A DNA stretch of 64,000 bases from Arcticibacter sp045629565 (GCF_045629565.1 NZ_JAZQRL010000063.1:21875-85874), one strand, 5' to 3'. Counted from the first letter of the stretch, positions 16,978-26,779 are shown. Made by a program: numbers and translations. The notes: generated by a model not told the origin, from the letters alone.

Positions 16978-18456
16978 ATGGAAATTTTACTGCTCATATT
17001 TTTGCCTTTAGCTGGTGCTTTGATCTCATTTTTATTCGGTGGATCGCAGCAGGTAAAGACTGTAGCTTTCATTTGGTCACTATTATCATTAGTGCTGACA
17101 GCTTATCTTTTATCGGGTTTTGACAACAAAAGTTCTATCCCACAGTTTGTTATTGATCAACTCTGGTTGAGCTACTTTGGCGTTAGGTTCAAGGCGGGTA
17201 TAGACGGTATCAGTATGATATTGGTTCTTCTTACCAATGTGTTGATGCCGCTTATTATTCTGTCGAGTTTTAAGCATTCTTACGAGCGTCCAGGTGCGTT
17301 TTACGGGTTGGTTTTATTGATGCAGAGTGCATTGCTGTTGGTGTTCACAGCACTCGACGCATTCCTTTTTTACATAGGATGGGAAGCTGCGTTGATTCCA
17401 ATCTATTTTATCTGCGCCTTATGGGGCGGTGAAAACCGTATTAAAGTGAATATGAAATTTTTCATATACACTTTTGCAGGTAGTTTGATTATGCTCATAG
17501 GAATTCTCTATTTGTATTTGCAGACTCCAGATCGCAGCTACGATGTGCAGTCTTTCTATCAGCTTGCTTTAAGCTCATCTGAACAGAGCTGGATATTCTG
17601 GGCTTTCTTTATTGCCTTTGCTGTAAAAATGCCTGTATTCCCTTTCCACACCTGGCAACCGGATACATATACAGAGGCCCCAACTACCGGGACTATGTTA
17701 CTGTCAGGAATTATGTTGAAGATGGGAATCTACGGAGTAATCAGATGGCTGATTCCCGTTGCTCCGCTGGGATTCGCTCAATGGGGACAATTGGCACTAA
17801 TTCTTTCAATTATCGGAGTAGTTTATGCTGCGCTAATAGCTTTTACGCAAAAGGATGTCAAAAGGCTTGTTGCGTATTCTTCAATATCTCACGTTGGTTT
17901 AATTGCTGCCGGTATTTTTGTGTGGAACACAAGCGGATTACAGGGAGCGATGATCCAAATGGTCAATCACGGCATTAATGTATTTGGTATGTTTTTCGTA
18001 CTCGATATCATAATAAGAAGAATGAAGACGAGAGATAGTTTCGCAATGGGAGGAATTGCTAAGGTAGCTCCTCAATTTGCGATTGCCTTTTTAATAATTC
18101 TATTGGGTACAGTTGCATTGCCTTTAACAAACGGCTTTATCGGCGAGTTTCTGCTTCTTATGGGAATATACCAACATAATATTTGGGCCGCAGCGATTGC
18201 TGGTCTGACGATTATTTTCGGCGCTGTTTATATGCTCCGAATGTACCAAAGGATTATGCTGGGCGCTACCAATACACAGACATCCACCTTTATTGAGATC
18301 GACGGAACAGAAAAGCTTGTCCTGGGTGTTGTTTGTGCCCTGGTCATATTGATAGGTGTTTATCCTAATCCTATCTTAGATATATCCGAAGCTACGGTAA
18401 AGTCACTGGTCGAGCTTGTAAACGGTAAACTACACGGAGTGAGTACCACTTTCTAA
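16978..18456 (+). CDS. nuoM: NADH-quinone oxidoreductase subunit M
   Basis: 492 aa, about 14 helices, a second antiporter-type pump of complex I. Conserved features: FYIGWEAALIPIYFI with the key Glu, KMPVFPFHTWQPDTYTEAPT, AYSSISHVGLI and a discontinuous helix region near MVNHGINVFGMF. Located between nuoL and nuoN (30-bp gap). Confidence 0.96.
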   Translation: MEILLLIFLPLAGALISFLFGGSQQVKTVAFIWSLLSLVLTAYLLSGFDNKSSIPQFVIDQLWLSYFGVRFKAGIDGISMILVLLTNVLMPLIILSSFKHSYERPGAFYGLVLLMQSALLLVFTALDAFLFYIGWEAALIPIYFICALWGGENRIKVNMKFFIYTFAGSLIMLIGILYLYLQTPDRSYDVQSFYQLALSSSEQSWIFWAFFIAFAVKMPVFPFHTWQPDTYTEAPTTGTMLLSGIMLKMGIYGVIRWLIPVAPLGFAQWGQLALILSIIGVVYAALIAFTQKDVKRLVAYSSISHVGLIAAGIFVWNTSGLQGAMIQMVNHGINVFGMFFVLDIIIRRMKTRDSFAMGGIAKVAPQFAIAFLIILLGTVALPLTNGFIGEFLLLMGIYQHNIWAAAIAGLTIIFGAVYMLRMYQRIMLGATNTQTSTFIEIDGTEKLVLGVVCALVILIGVYPNPILDISEATVKSLVELVNGKLHGVSTTF

Positions 18457-18486
18457 TTACGATTGAGGGACACAGAATAAAGAAAA

Positions 18487-19866
18487 ATGAGCGCATTAAT
18501 CACGATAACTGTTTTAGCATTAATTCTATTATACCTTGGCTTATATAAAGCAAACAAGGCCCTGTTGCCTGTTGCACTACTAGGTCTTGCAGCTGCCCTG
18601 GTTCTTTCTTTCATGGAATGGGGTACTAATCAGGTGCCGATATTCAGCAATATGATGCTGTATGATCACTTTGCGGTTGCTTTTTCAGGCATCACGATCT
18701 TTTCAACCATTTTGATTTTAGCACTTTCAAAAAATTACTTTGAAAAGATCAGCTCGAACGTCGCCGAGTACTATGCTTTGATACTTTTTTCTCTTGCTGG
18801 TATTATTCTGATGGTTTCCTACCATAATCTCTCGATGTTGTTTATCGGTATTGAAATCATGTCGATATGTATGTACATACTGGCAGGTATCAAGAAGAAA
18901 GATTTCGCCTCTAACGAAGCGGCATTAAAGTATTTCCTGATGGGAGCGTTTTCTACGGGAATTTTGCTGTTTGGGATTACGCTAATTTATGGTGCATCGG
19001 GTTCGTTCGATCTTGAGATGATCAAGCAATATATATTAAACGACCCTGCAGGTGTATCTCCTCTCCTTTATACAGGAATTACTCTGTTGATTATTGCACT
19101 GGCATTTAAAGTTGGAGCGGCTCCGTTTCATTTCTGGGCTCCAGACGTTTACGAAGGCTCTCCATCGCTAATTACTGCTTATATGAGCACGGTGGTGAAA
19201 ACTGCCGGGTTTGCGGCCTTTCTTAGGTTAATTATGTTTTCCTTTGCGCCTATTCAGGATTTCTGGATTCCCATCATCATTACACTCGCTGTCCTTTCAT
19301 TGCTAATCGGAAACATTACCGCAGTTTACCAACAGCACTTTAAGAGAATGTTAGCTTATTCCAGTATATCACATGTTGGTTATATGCTGTTCTCCCTGCT
19401 GGCATTAAATGGATCTTCAGACAATGCAGTTTTTGTTTATGCGGCAGCTTACTCCGTTGCGTCTATAATTGCATTTGGGGTACTTATTTTGATGCAAAAA
19501 CAAGTTGGAAACGACAGCTTCGACAGCTTCAACGGTTTGGCAAAGAAAAATCCATTTTTAGCTCTTACGCTTACCATAGCCATGCTATCCCTGGCCGGAA
19601 TTCCACTTACAGCCGGTTTTATCGGGAAATTCATGATGTTCTCCAGGGCTCTGGCCTCGTATCATGTGGTACTTGTTATATTCGCGGTACTGAATGCAAT
19701 CGTGGGTATTTTCTATTATTTCCGCGTGATCGTAGCGATGTACTTTAAGCCGGAGGATCGTAAGGAACTGGTAGTCTCCGTTTATTTCAAGATAGTTTTA
19801 GGATTCTCTGCTCTTGTAACGATCATATTGGGAGTGTATCCGGATTTTATCGCAGGCTTGATTTAA
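18487..19866 (+). CDS. nuoN: NADH-quinone oxidoreductase subunit N
   Basis: 459 aa, about 14 helices, third antiporter-type subunit. Signatures: MLFIGIEIMSICMYILAG, KVGAAPFHFWAPDVYEGSP, RMLAYSSISHVGYML and LAGIPLTAGFIGKF. Last gene of the nuo operon; two inverted repeats lie between it and the DedA gene. Confidence 0.95.
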   Translation: MSALITITVLALILLYLGLYKANKALLPVALLGLAAALVLSFMEWGTNQVPIFSNMMLYDHFAVAFSGITIFSTILILALSKNYFEKISSNVAEYYALILFSLAGIILMVSYHNLSMLFIGIEIMSICMYILAGIKKKDFASNEAALKYFLMGAFSTGILLFGITLIYGASGSFDLEMIKQYILNDPAGVSPLLYTGITLLIIALAFKVGAAPFHFWAPDVYEGSPSLITAYMSTVVKTAGFAAFLRLIMFSFAPIQDFWIPIIITLAVLSLLIGNITAVYQQHFKRMLAYSSISHVGYMLFSLLALNGSSDNAVFVYAAAYSVASIIAFGVLILMQKQVGNDSFDSFNGLAKKNPFLALTLTIAMLSLAGIPLTAGFIGKFMMFSRALASYHVVLVIFAVLNAIVGIFYYFRVIVAMYFKPEDRKELVVSVYFKIVLGFSALVTIILGVYPDFIAGLI

Positions 19867-19882
19867 CGTTAAATAATTATTT

Positions 19883-19906
19883 AATATTCGTAGATTTACG
19901 AATATT
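19883..19906 (+). terminator. Hairpin between nuoN and dedA
   Basis: A 10-bp perfect stem (19883-19892 with 19897-19906) around GATT, only 4 bp before the dedA start. A separate AT-only 14-bp palindrome lies at 19870-19883. There is no T-tract, so termination is uncertain; it could instead mask the dedA start. Confidence 0.45.
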
Positions 19907-19910
19907 CATT

Positions 19911-20585
19911 ATGTACGAATTCTGGGATTATCTCCAACATCTTATAAACCCCGAGCTTCTACTTCGAGAAGGAGGGTTCTATCTTCTGTTATTTGTGGTT
20001 TTCGCAGAAACAGGGTTGTTTTTTGGCTTTTTTTTACCGGGCGACTACCTTCTGTTCCTTGCAGGTTTATTTGTTGCTACGGATAAATTAGATGTATCAA
20101 TCTACACCTTAGTATTCGGCTTGATGGCAACAGCCATTGCCGGCAATTTTGTCGGCTATTGGTTTGGAAAAAAGACGGGTCCGGTGCTCTATCTGAGGAA
20201 GGATACTATGTTTTTTAAGAAGAAATATCTTGTTGCAGCCGAAGCATATTACAGGAAACAGGGCGCATTCGCTCTCATCATGGGCAGGTTTATCCCAATT
20301 GTAAGAACCTTTGCACCCATAGTTGCAGGTATGATTAAGTTAGACGGCCGAAAATTCGCTCTCTACAATGTATTAGGGGCGATACTATGGGTAGGTTCAT
20401 TAACCCTGCTGGGCTTTTTTCTTGGCAAAAGATTCGAGAAACAAATTGACCAATATTTGTTATACATTATCGTGGGATTTATCGTTATAACGGCCATCCC
20501 TCTAGTACTAGCCTATTTCAAAAGAGACAACAAAAAAGAAATTATTCAAATGAACGAAAATAATCAAGACAATGAGCAATTCTAA
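19911..20585 (+). CDS. DedA family membrane protein
   Basis: 224 aa. Typical DedA (SNARE-associated) signatures: FAETGLFFGFFLPGDYLLFLAG, GNFVGYWFGKKTG and MGRFIPIVRTFAPIVAGM with the conserved Arg residues. About five hydrophobic segments. DedA proteins are inner-membrane lipid scramblase or transporter-like proteins needed for membrane homeostasis. The C-terminus is hydrophilic. It overlaps the pyrophosphatase gene by 14 bp. Confidence 0.9.
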   Translation: MYEFWDYLQHLINPELLLREGGFYLLLFVVFAETGLFFGFFLPGDYLLFLAGLFVATDKLDVSIYTLVFGLMATAIAGNFVGYWFGKKTGPVLYLRKDTMFFKKKYLVAAEAYYRKQGAFALIMGRFIPIVRTFAPIVAGMIKLDGRKFALYNVLGAILWVGSLTLLGFFLGKRFEKQIDQYLLYIIVGFIVITAIPLVLAYFKRDNKKEIIQMNENNQDNEQF

Positions 20586-21111
20586 TGCCTGGCATAGTGT
20601 AACACCAGGAAAGCAACTACCTGAATTTGTTAACGCAATCATAGAGATTCCCAAAGGCTCCAAAGCAAAATACGAAATAGACAAGGAGTCGGGACTGTTG
20701 CGCCTCGACCGGATACTTTTTTCATCAGTAATGTATCCTGCTAACTACGGATTTATTCCTCAAACCTATTGTGACGACGAGGATCCGTTGGATATTTTGG
20801 TGTTATGTTCAGCAGACGTATTCCCGATGTCCCTTATCGAAGCTAAAGTCATTGGGGTCATGCATATGGTAGACAACGGTGAGCAGGATGATAAGATTAT
20901 TGCCGTTGCAAAGAATGATATGTCAGTAAACTACATTGATGATCTCTCTGCCTTACCTCCTCATACAATGAAAGAAATTGTACGTTTTTTTCAAGATTAT
21001 AAAGCTCTTGAACATAAGAACGTCACCATAGAGCAGTTGATGGGAAAAGAGGAGGCATACAGAGTAATCCAGGAGTCTATCGAGTTGTACGATAAAACAT
21101 ATAAAGGATAG
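20572..21111 (+). CDS. ppa: Inorganic pyrophosphatase, family I
   Basis: 179 aa. Soluble metal-dependent enzyme that hydrolyses pyrophosphate to phosphate. Motifs: FVNAIIEIPKGSKAKYEIDKE, YPANYGFIPQTYCDDEDPLDILVL (catalytic Asp cluster), KVIGVMHMVDNGEQDDKIIAV and FFQDYKALE. Length is normal for bacterial family I. The start lies 14 bp inside the DedA gene, so translation is probably coupled. Confidence 0.95.
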   Translation: MSNSNAWHSVTPGKQLPEFVNAIIEIPKGSKAKYEIDKESGLLRLDRILFSSVMYPANYGFIPQTYCDDEDPLDILVLCSADVFPMSLIEAKVIGVMHMVDNGEQDDKIIAVAKNDMSVNYIDDLSALPPHTMKEIVRFFQDYKALEHKNVTIEQLMGKEEAYRVIQESIELYDKTYKG

Positions 21112-21119
21112 TATTATAA

Positions 21120-22445
21120 ATGGGAATCCAGATATTTTGGACTTTTTTCCTTGTATTACTGAACGGCTTTTTCGTAGCGGCGGAGTTTGCTATCGTAAAA
21201 GTCAGGGCCTCTCAGATTGAAATCCATGCTAAGTCGGGTAATCGCATAGCTAAGACCGCTAAGCATATTACCCAGCATTTGGATGGGTACCTTGCAGCAA
21301 CGCAGTTAGGTATTACGCTTGCATCTTTGGGTTTAGGCTGGGTCGGGGAAGAAGTGATGGAGCATATCCTGCAAAATATTTTGTATGCGTTCGGATCAAA
21401 TCCTGAATTTGTAGCTTCGTTTACTAAAACCGCGGCGCCTATTATCGCGTTTGGTACCATTACTGTTCTTCACATTGTATTTGGGGAGCTTGCTCCTAAA
21501 TCAATAGCCATCCAGAAACCTATAGGAGTGACAATGGCAATTTCTCTGCCTCTTCACTTCTTCTATATGCTTTTCAGGCCTTTTATCTGGCTGCTAAATG
21601 GCTTTGCCAATCTATTGCTGAAACTGATCGGCATACATGCTATCAGTGGGCATGAGGCAGCACACAGCTCCGAAGAGCTTCAATACCTTCTTGAACAAGG
21701 GAAAGAGAGTGGTGCCTTGGACAGCAATGAACACGAGTTAATCAAGAACGTTTTTGACTTTAACGAGAGGGTTGTCAAAAATATAATGGTTCCCAGAACA
21801 AAGATTTCGGCAATTGAAATTACGGCAACCCCCGAAGATGTGATTGCTACTGTTGTACGGGAGGGTTATTCCAGAATACCCGTCTACGACGAAACGATTG
21901 ACAAAATCGTTGGTGTTATTCATGCAAAGGATATTCTGCCGATTCTTGCAGACAAGAAAAGCATGTTGGTTTCTGATATTATCAGAAAGCCATACTTCAT
22001 TCCTGAGACAAAGAAAATCAATGATCTATTGAGCGAATTTCAGTTAAACCGTATTCAAATTGCAATCGTTCTTGATGAATTCGGCGGGACTGCTGGAATG
22101 GTAACTCTCGAAGATATTGTTGAGGAACTCGTTGGGGAGATACAAGACGAATTTGATGAGGAAAAGCCTATTGTTGAAAAGGTTTCAGAGCACGAATTCA
22201 TTGTTAACGCTTCCGCGTCGATATATGACGTGAACGAATATCTTCCTCATGATCTACCGGAGGACGAAAACTACGATACTGTAGGAGGTCTTGTTGGTGA
22301 TTTATTCGGGAAGATACCAGAGGTAGGTGAGCGCAAGGAATTTTACGGATATATCATCACCGTTATGAAAAAGACGGAGCAAAATATTGAATCCGTAAAG
22401 CTTGATCTCGTAATAAATCAGGAAGACACGATTGATGAACGATAG
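21120..22445 (+). CDS. CNNM/CorC-type transporter (hemolysin family, DUF21-CBS)
   Basis: 441 aa. Order: N-terminal DUF21/CNNM membrane domain (about 1-190, with FFVAAEFAIVKVRASQIE and ATQLGITLASLGLGWVGEE), a CBS pair (about 205-330, with IMVPRTKISAIE and VTLEDIVEELVGEIQDEFD) and a CorC/HlyC domain to the end. Proteins of this class move Mg2+ or Co2+; the old hemolysin label does not imply a toxin. GldE of gliding bacteria has the same architecture, so that is an alternative name I cannot exclude. Confidence 0.87.
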   Translation: MGIQIFWTFFLVLLNGFFVAAEFAIVKVRASQIEIHAKSGNRIAKTAKHITQHLDGYLAATQLGITLASLGLGWVGEEVMEHILQNILYAFGSNPEFVASFTKTAAPIIAFGTITVLHIVFGELAPKSIAIQKPIGVTMAISLPLHFFYMLFRPFIWLLNGFANLLLKLIGIHAISGHEAAHSSEELQYLLEQGKESGALDSNEHELIKNVFDFNERVVKNIMVPRTKISAIEITATPEDVIATVVREGYSRIPVYDETIDKIVGVIHAKDILPILADKKSMLVSDIIRKPYFIPETKKINDLLSEFQLNRIQIAIVLDEFGGTAGMVTLEDIVEELVGEIQDEFDEEKPIVEKVSEHEFIVNASASIYDVNEYLPHDLPEDENYDTVGGLVGDLFGKIPEVGERKEFYGYIITVMKKTEQNIESVKLDLVINQEDTIDER

Positions 22446-22450
22446 CTCTT

Positions 22451-23149
22451 ATGCATTTATTCTATACACCGGATATTTCAGGAAATGAGTATCTCATGAA
22501 CCCTGATGAAAGCAAACACTGCATCAGGGTGCTTAGGTTGCAAAAAGATGATGTTGTTCGTTTGATTGACGGTCGGGGCGGTTTGTTTGAAGCTGTGATT
22601 GTTACTCCTGATCCAAAAAGGACCCAGCTGAAAGTTGTCAATGAAACCCGGGAATATCAGAAAAGGAACCATAATCTGCATATCGCAATCGCTCCGACGA
22701 AGAACATGGAGCGCTTAGAGTGGTTTTTAGAGAAAGCCACGGAGATTGGAATTGATGAGATATCGCCCATAATCTGCGATCGTTCTGAAAGGAAGGAGGT
22801 GAAGAAAGAAAGGTTGGATAAGGTAATAACATCGGCGGTAAAACAATCACTTAAAGCCTACCATCCTAAGCTTAACGAAGCGATAAAATACAAAGACTTC
22901 ATCAAGCAACTAACCGGTCAAAGGTATATCGCTCATTGTATGGATGGCGAGAAAGGCCAATTGAAAGATCTGATCGTCCTTGAGGACAGTTATACAATAT
23001 TAATCGGTCCTGAAGGTGACTTCTCACCCGATGAGTTGGAGCTAGCCTTAAAGTGCCAGTGTATGCCTATCAGCTTGGGCAACAGCAGGCTTCGTACGGA
23101 AACCGCTGCGCTTGAAGCTTGTTTTGAAATAAACTTCTTGAATAGATGA
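22451..23149 (+). CDS. rsmE: 16S rRNA (uracil1498-N3)-methyltransferase
   Basis: 232 aa. SPOUT-class enzyme that methylates U1498 of 16S rRNA. Signatures: HCIRVLRLQKDDVVRLIDGRG in the N-terminal PUA-like part, KNMERLEWFLEKATEIGIDEI, and the knot motifs LIGPEGDFSPDELE and ISLGNSRLRTETAALEA. Length is normal. It overlaps the next gene by four bases. Confidence 0.95.
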   Translation: MHLFYTPDISGNEYLMNPDESKHCIRVLRLQKDDVVRLIDGRGGLFEAVIVTPDPKRTQLKVVNETREYQKRNHNLHIAIAPTKNMERLEWFLEKATEIGIDEISPIICDRSERKEVKKERLDKVITSAVKQSLKAYHPKLNEAIKYKDFIKQLTGQRYIAHCMDGEKGQLKDLIVLEDSYTILIGPEGDFSPDELELALKCQCMPISLGNSRLRTETAALEACFEINFLNR

Positions 23150-23808
23150 TAAACAGACGGTCTTTGGCAGTACTCATTGTATTTCCGTTGATCCTGGCAT
23201 TTACGTTTGCCCCATCTTATAAAATTGCCAGGTTGAAATATAATGGTGGCGGCGACTGGTATGGAAACCGCACCGCACTTATCAACTTAATTGCATTTTC
23301 TAATTCTCGTCTTGGCACGAACATCCATCCTGAAGAAGCAATAGCAGATGTAGGCAGTTCCACCCTGTTTCAGTACCCCTTTATTTACATGACAGGCCAT
23401 GGGAATGTTCAGTTTTCCGATTCCGAAGCAAAGAACCTACGGAATTACTTGTTGGCAGGTGGATTTCTCCATATTGATGACAATTACGGATTAGACCAAT
23501 ACGTTCGTCCGCAAATGAAAAAAGTGTTCCCTGAGCTCGACTTTGTTGAGCTTCCGTTAACACATCCTATTTACCACCAGAAGTTCGACTTTCCTTCCGG
23601 TTTGCCTAAGATACACGAGCATGACGGGAAACGACCCCAAGGATTTGCAATCGTATACAAAGGCAGATTAGTGTGCTATTATTCATACGAAGCTGACTTG
23701 GGTAACGGTTGGGAGGACCCCGGAACCTATCCAGGAGACTCTGAAGACACACGTCTCAAAGCGCTTAAAATGGGCGCGAATATACTCCAGTTTGCTTTTG
23801 GCAGATAA
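23146..23808 (+). CDS. DUF4159 family secreted protein
   Basis: 220 aa, signal peptide about 1-20. The body (RLKYNGGGDWYGNRTALINLIAF, PFIYMTGHGNVQFSDSEAKNLRNYL, GGFLHIDDNYGLDQYVRPQM) is DUF4159, a family resembling a glutamine-amidotransferase or Rossmann-like fold, without a known reaction. It starts four bases inside rsmE (ATGA overlap). Convergent with gldJ, whose stop is 44 bp away. Confidence 0.85.
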   Translation: MINRRSLAVLIVFPLILAFTFAPSYKIARLKYNGGGDWYGNRTALINLIAFSNSRLGTNIHPEEAIADVGSSTLFQYPFIYMTGHGNVQFSDSEAKNLRNYLLAGGFLHIDDNYGLDQYVRPQMKKVFPELDFVELPLTHPIYHQKFDFPSGLPKIHEHDGKRPQGFAIVYKGRLVCYYSYEADLGNGWEDPGTYPGDSEDTRLKALKMGANILQFAFGR

Positions 23809-23851
23809 GAAGAAGGGAAGTCATAACAGCCGCAGGCCAGTCCAAGAGCAC

Positions 23852-25423
23852 TTATCTCACCTTGGTATTAGCTCTGGAACGTGGTTGCTTAAACTTTTTC
23901 TTTCCTATACTATTTATCTCAGCAGAACCAACCATGTTCATTGCACACCGGAAGCCAACCTCTGCGCTGGTTTCATCTTGTTGCATGAACCTGCGAGTCG
24001 CCGGATTGAGCCAGTAAGCACGGTCGTTCCAGGATCCGCCCTTATATACCTTTGAACGATCGTTCACCAGAGTAGTAACGCCATAGAGTTCCTGGTTCAC
24101 CGTATCTTTGTAACCCCGCAGATCATGGGTGAAGGCCGCACCTGAATTTCCTTTTGTGGTGTCAACTTGCCCATTAAGCTCCGCCCAGGTTTGTTTTCTG
24201 CGAGCAGTAGCCGGTTCCTTTATTGGCCGTCCATACTTATCTTTCGCATATGTCCCTTTGCCGACATCTTCAATCCGTTTATTCAAATATTCATTTCCAC
24301 GGAAAGGATTAAAGTCATCGAACTCTTCATATGACATCTTACGATAAGTGTCGCCAACCCACTCATTTACATTTCCAGCCATATTATACAACCCGAAGTC
24401 ATTCGGCATATAGCTTCTTACAGGTGCGGTTATGTCAGCTTTATCGTTCAAAGCTCCACCCGTACCCATGTTGTCTCCCGCAGCCCTTTTAAAGTTGGCC
24501 ATGATCAGGCCCTGTGTCTTCCTGGAAGAGGAGCGAACCCCAAGACCACTCCAGGGATAAATCTTTCCATCTGCTATGTTTTCATCCGAGGTGTTTCCAG
24601 CAAGCGCCAGCGCAGCATATTCCCATTCTGCTTCTGAAGGCAGGCGGTAATGCTCTTGTAATACACCATCTTCTTTTCTGACAGGCCGCCGTACATTCGC
24701 ACTGCCTCTTGATCCTTCCGCTCCGGCAGCGGGATTAAGGTCCCTTGGCATTCTCCTGCCATTAATACCTTCTCCCTGGTACTGACCATTGAGGTAGATG
24801 TCAGTATTGAACGGTTCGTTAGTCGCCTCCACTTTATTTCCCTTACTAGAAAGCGTTTTGAAATCTACCATTATACCGCGGGAACGAAGAATTTGTTCAT
24901 TGACACGGTCGGTACGCCATTCCGCATATTCTTTTGCCTGTTCCCAGCTGATCCCAATTACCGGATAATCCTGATAAGCGGGATGCCGCAGATAGTTCTC
25001 TACATAAGGCTCATTATAGGAAAGAGGGCGACGCCATACCAGTGTATCCGGAAGAGCATTGTAATAGTATTCACGGTCATCCGGAAAGTTTCTTTGTATC
25101 CAGTACAGATATTCCCCCCAGTTTACATTAGAGACCTCTGTTTCATCCATATAAAAGGAGGGTACAGTGACCCGCCTCCTGAGATTATCATTTTCGTACG
25201 CCAGATCCTGCTGCAAACTGCCTCCCATTACAAACGTTCCCCCTTCAATCGGAATCAGTCCCGGCCCCGGTGCCGGCTTTATGTTTTTGGCGACGGTAAA
25301 TCCCCCATTTTTGCTATCGTTATATGCCCAGCCTGTATTCGAAGAAACCTTGCTTTTACAGCCAAGCCCTAAACAAGCAAGCCCTAAAATTCCGGTTGTA
25401 AAAAGTATTGATAATCTTTTCAT
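23852..25423 (-). CDS. gldJ: GldJ-like gliding/type IX secretion lipoprotein (SUMF1 fold)
   Basis: 523 aa. Lipoprotein signal ending GLACLGLGC, with Cys at residue 22. The rest is a formylglycine-generating-enzyme (SUMF1) fold: GGTFVMGG, DETEVSNVNWGEYLYWIQ, YPVIGISWEQAKEYAEWR, YRLPSEAEWEYAA, YNMAGNVNEWVGD, and GGSWNDRAYWLNPATR. The stretch RNFPDDREYYYNALPDTLVW is characteristic of GldJ, a lipoprotein required for type IX secretion and gliding. It lies divergent to porV, as expected for this system; in Flavobacterium johnsoniae gldJ and porV are close neighbours of porU. PorU itself is not in this window. Confidence 0.85.
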   Translation of the reverse strand: MKRLSILFTTGILGLACLGLGCKSKVSSNTGWAYNDSKNGGFTVAKNIKPAPGPGLIPIEGGTFVMGGSLQQDLAYENDNLRRRVTVPSFYMDETEVSNVNWGEYLYWIQRNFPDDREYYYNALPDTLVWRRPLSYNEPYVENYLRHPAYQDYPVIGISWEQAKEYAEWRTDRVNEQILRSRGIMVDFKTLSSKGNKVEATNEPFNTDIYLNGQYQGEGINGRRMPRDLNPAAGAEGSRGSANVRRPVRKEDGVLQEHYRLPSEAEWEYAALALAGNTSDENIADGKIYPWSGLGVRSSSRKTQGLIMANFKRAAGDNMGTGGALNDKADITAPVRSYMPNDFGLYNMAGNVNEWVGDTYRKMSYEEFDDFNPFRGNEYLNKRIEDVGKGTYAKDKYGRPIKEPATARRKQTWAELNGQVDTTKGNSGAAFTHDLRGYKDTVNQELYGVTTLVNDRSKVYKGGSWNDRAYWLNPATRRFMQQDETSAEVGFRCAMNMVGSAEINSIGKKKFKQPRSRANTKVR

Positions 25424-25529
25424 TCAGTATATAAAACAGAGAAATGCAATAATAGGAATAATCACTTAAACCCAAAAGAGATTGCAGCCTATATATAGCG
25501 TTCTTACCAAATATATTCTACATTTATAC

Positions 25530-26696
25530 ATGATCTTTTGTTCGTTGCGAAGTTTCTTACTTGTCTTCGTCTTGCTTTGGCTCTACGTACTGGAAACAAC
25601 CGCTCAATCTTCCGCAAATGGCCTATCCGCCTCCGCTGCTTCCCGAAAGATTCCAACAGCTGTACCATTTTTACGAATAGCTCCAGATGCCAAAATCGGA
25701 GCCATGGGAGACGCTGGGGTCGCGACGCCGGCTGATGCCAACGCATTATACTCCAATCCGTCGAAGATCGCCTATGCAGAGGAGAAGGCAGCAGTGGCCA
25801 TATCCTACAGTCCCTGGCTGCGTGAGCTTAGCACAGATATGTACATAACCTATTTAGGCGGCTATCATCAGATAGACAATAAAAGTGCCCTGGGGATCTC
25901 CGCAAAATACTTCTCGATGGGAGAAATTCAGCTCCGTGATGAGCTCTTTTCATCGTTAGGATCATATCGGGCGACAGACCTCGCATTTGACGCCACTTAC
26001 GCCCGGCGATTTGGATCTGCTTTGTCTCTGGCTACCACCTTCCGCTTTATCTCTTCCAATATTCCCGATCTGACAGGAGTTAACGGCCAGTCCTCAACCT
26101 CGGCTACAGCTCTCGCTGTCGACATCTCCGCATATCATAAAAGTGAGATAGTTATAGGAAAACGGGCTCATGGCCTGGCTTTTGGGATGAACATCTCCAA
26201 CATAGGAAACAAATTATCCTATCTGAATAGCGGTGAAGACATGTTCCTGCCTACTAACCTGAAGCTCGGATCGGCGCTTACCATTAACCCCGGGTCTCCC
26301 CAACAGCTGTTGGTAGCGCTGGATTTAAATAAGCTGCTGGTGCCGACACCGCCCAGGCTTAATGCTGAAGGGGAGATTGTCGCCGGAAGAAACACCGAAC
26401 GATCAGTGGTTTCGGGTATCTTAGGCTCTTTTTCGGACGCCCCAGGCGGATTTTCCGAAGAAATAAGCGAAGTCAGCGTTGGAATAGGTCTCGAGTATCT
26501 TATTTATCAGAGGCTGGCCATCCGCGGAGGCTTTTCTTATGAAAGTCCTGATAAGGGCAATAGACGATATCTTACAGCCGGAGCAGGCTATCAACATTCT
26601 TTCATGAAAATTGACTTCTCCTATCTTTTTTCAACTGTCCCCAACAGCCCATTAGCCAACTCTCTGCGAATCTCGCTTATGTATGCGTTCCAATAA
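25530..26696 (+). CDS. porV: Type IX secretion outer-membrane protein PorV (LptO)
   Basis: 388 aa from the ATG at 25530; an upstream TTG (25482) would extend it by 16 residues but spoils the signal peptide, which otherwise reads MIFCSLRSFLLVFVLLW and ends at a TTAQ cleavage site. The FadL-like barrel begins with PFLRIAPDAKIGAMGDAGVA and contains ALYSNPSKIAYAEEKAAVAI and YHQIDNKSALGISAKYFSMG, all typical of PorV. PorV shuttles folded cargo from the T9SS translocon to the attachment complex at the cell surface. The 106-bp gap to gldJ must hold both promoters; no perfect -7 box is visible there. Confidence 0.88.
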   Translation: MIFCSLRSFLLVFVLLWLYVLETTAQSSANGLSASAASRKIPTAVPFLRIAPDAKIGAMGDAGVATPADANALYSNPSKIAYAEEKAAVAISYSPWLRELSTDMYITYLGGYHQIDNKSALGISAKYFSMGEIQLRDELFSSLGSYRATDLAFDATYARRFGSALSLATTFRFISSNIPDLTGVNGQSSTSATALAVDISAYHKSEIVIGKRAHGLAFGMNISNIGNKLSYLNSGEDMFLPTNLKLGSALTINPGSPQQLLVALDLNKLLVPTPPRLNAEGEIVAGRNTERSVVSGILGSFSDAPGGFSEEISEVSVGIGLEYLIYQRLAIRGGFSYESPDKGNRRYLTAGAGYQHSFMKIDFSYLFSTVPNSPLANSLRISLMYAFQ

Positions 26697-26738
26697 CGGA
26701 TACATAAGCTGATAACGATTAAAACCCCATAAAGCCTG

Positions 26739-26765
26739 TTGATCCGTTAAAGTTTAGTAGGTTTG
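26739..26765 (+). promoter_or_regulatory. Probable ispF promoter
   Basis: TTG at 26739-26741, 16 bp spacer, TAGGTTTG at 26758-26765. The box ends 14 bp before the ispF start. Confidence 0.5.
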
Positions 26766-26779
26766 ATAAAAATATAGAC

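Noticed and set aside
21120..22445. Hemolysin toxin
   Set aside because: DUF21-CBS-CorC architecture is that of a metal-ion transporter family; the name is historical.
23792..24055. 87-aa plus-strand frame at the end of gldJ
   Set aside because: Lies within the convergent gap and antisense to gldJ; no homology that I recognise.
25482..25529. Extended porV start at TTG 25482
   Set aside because: Adds 16 residues before a good signal peptide; the ATG at 25530 is better.
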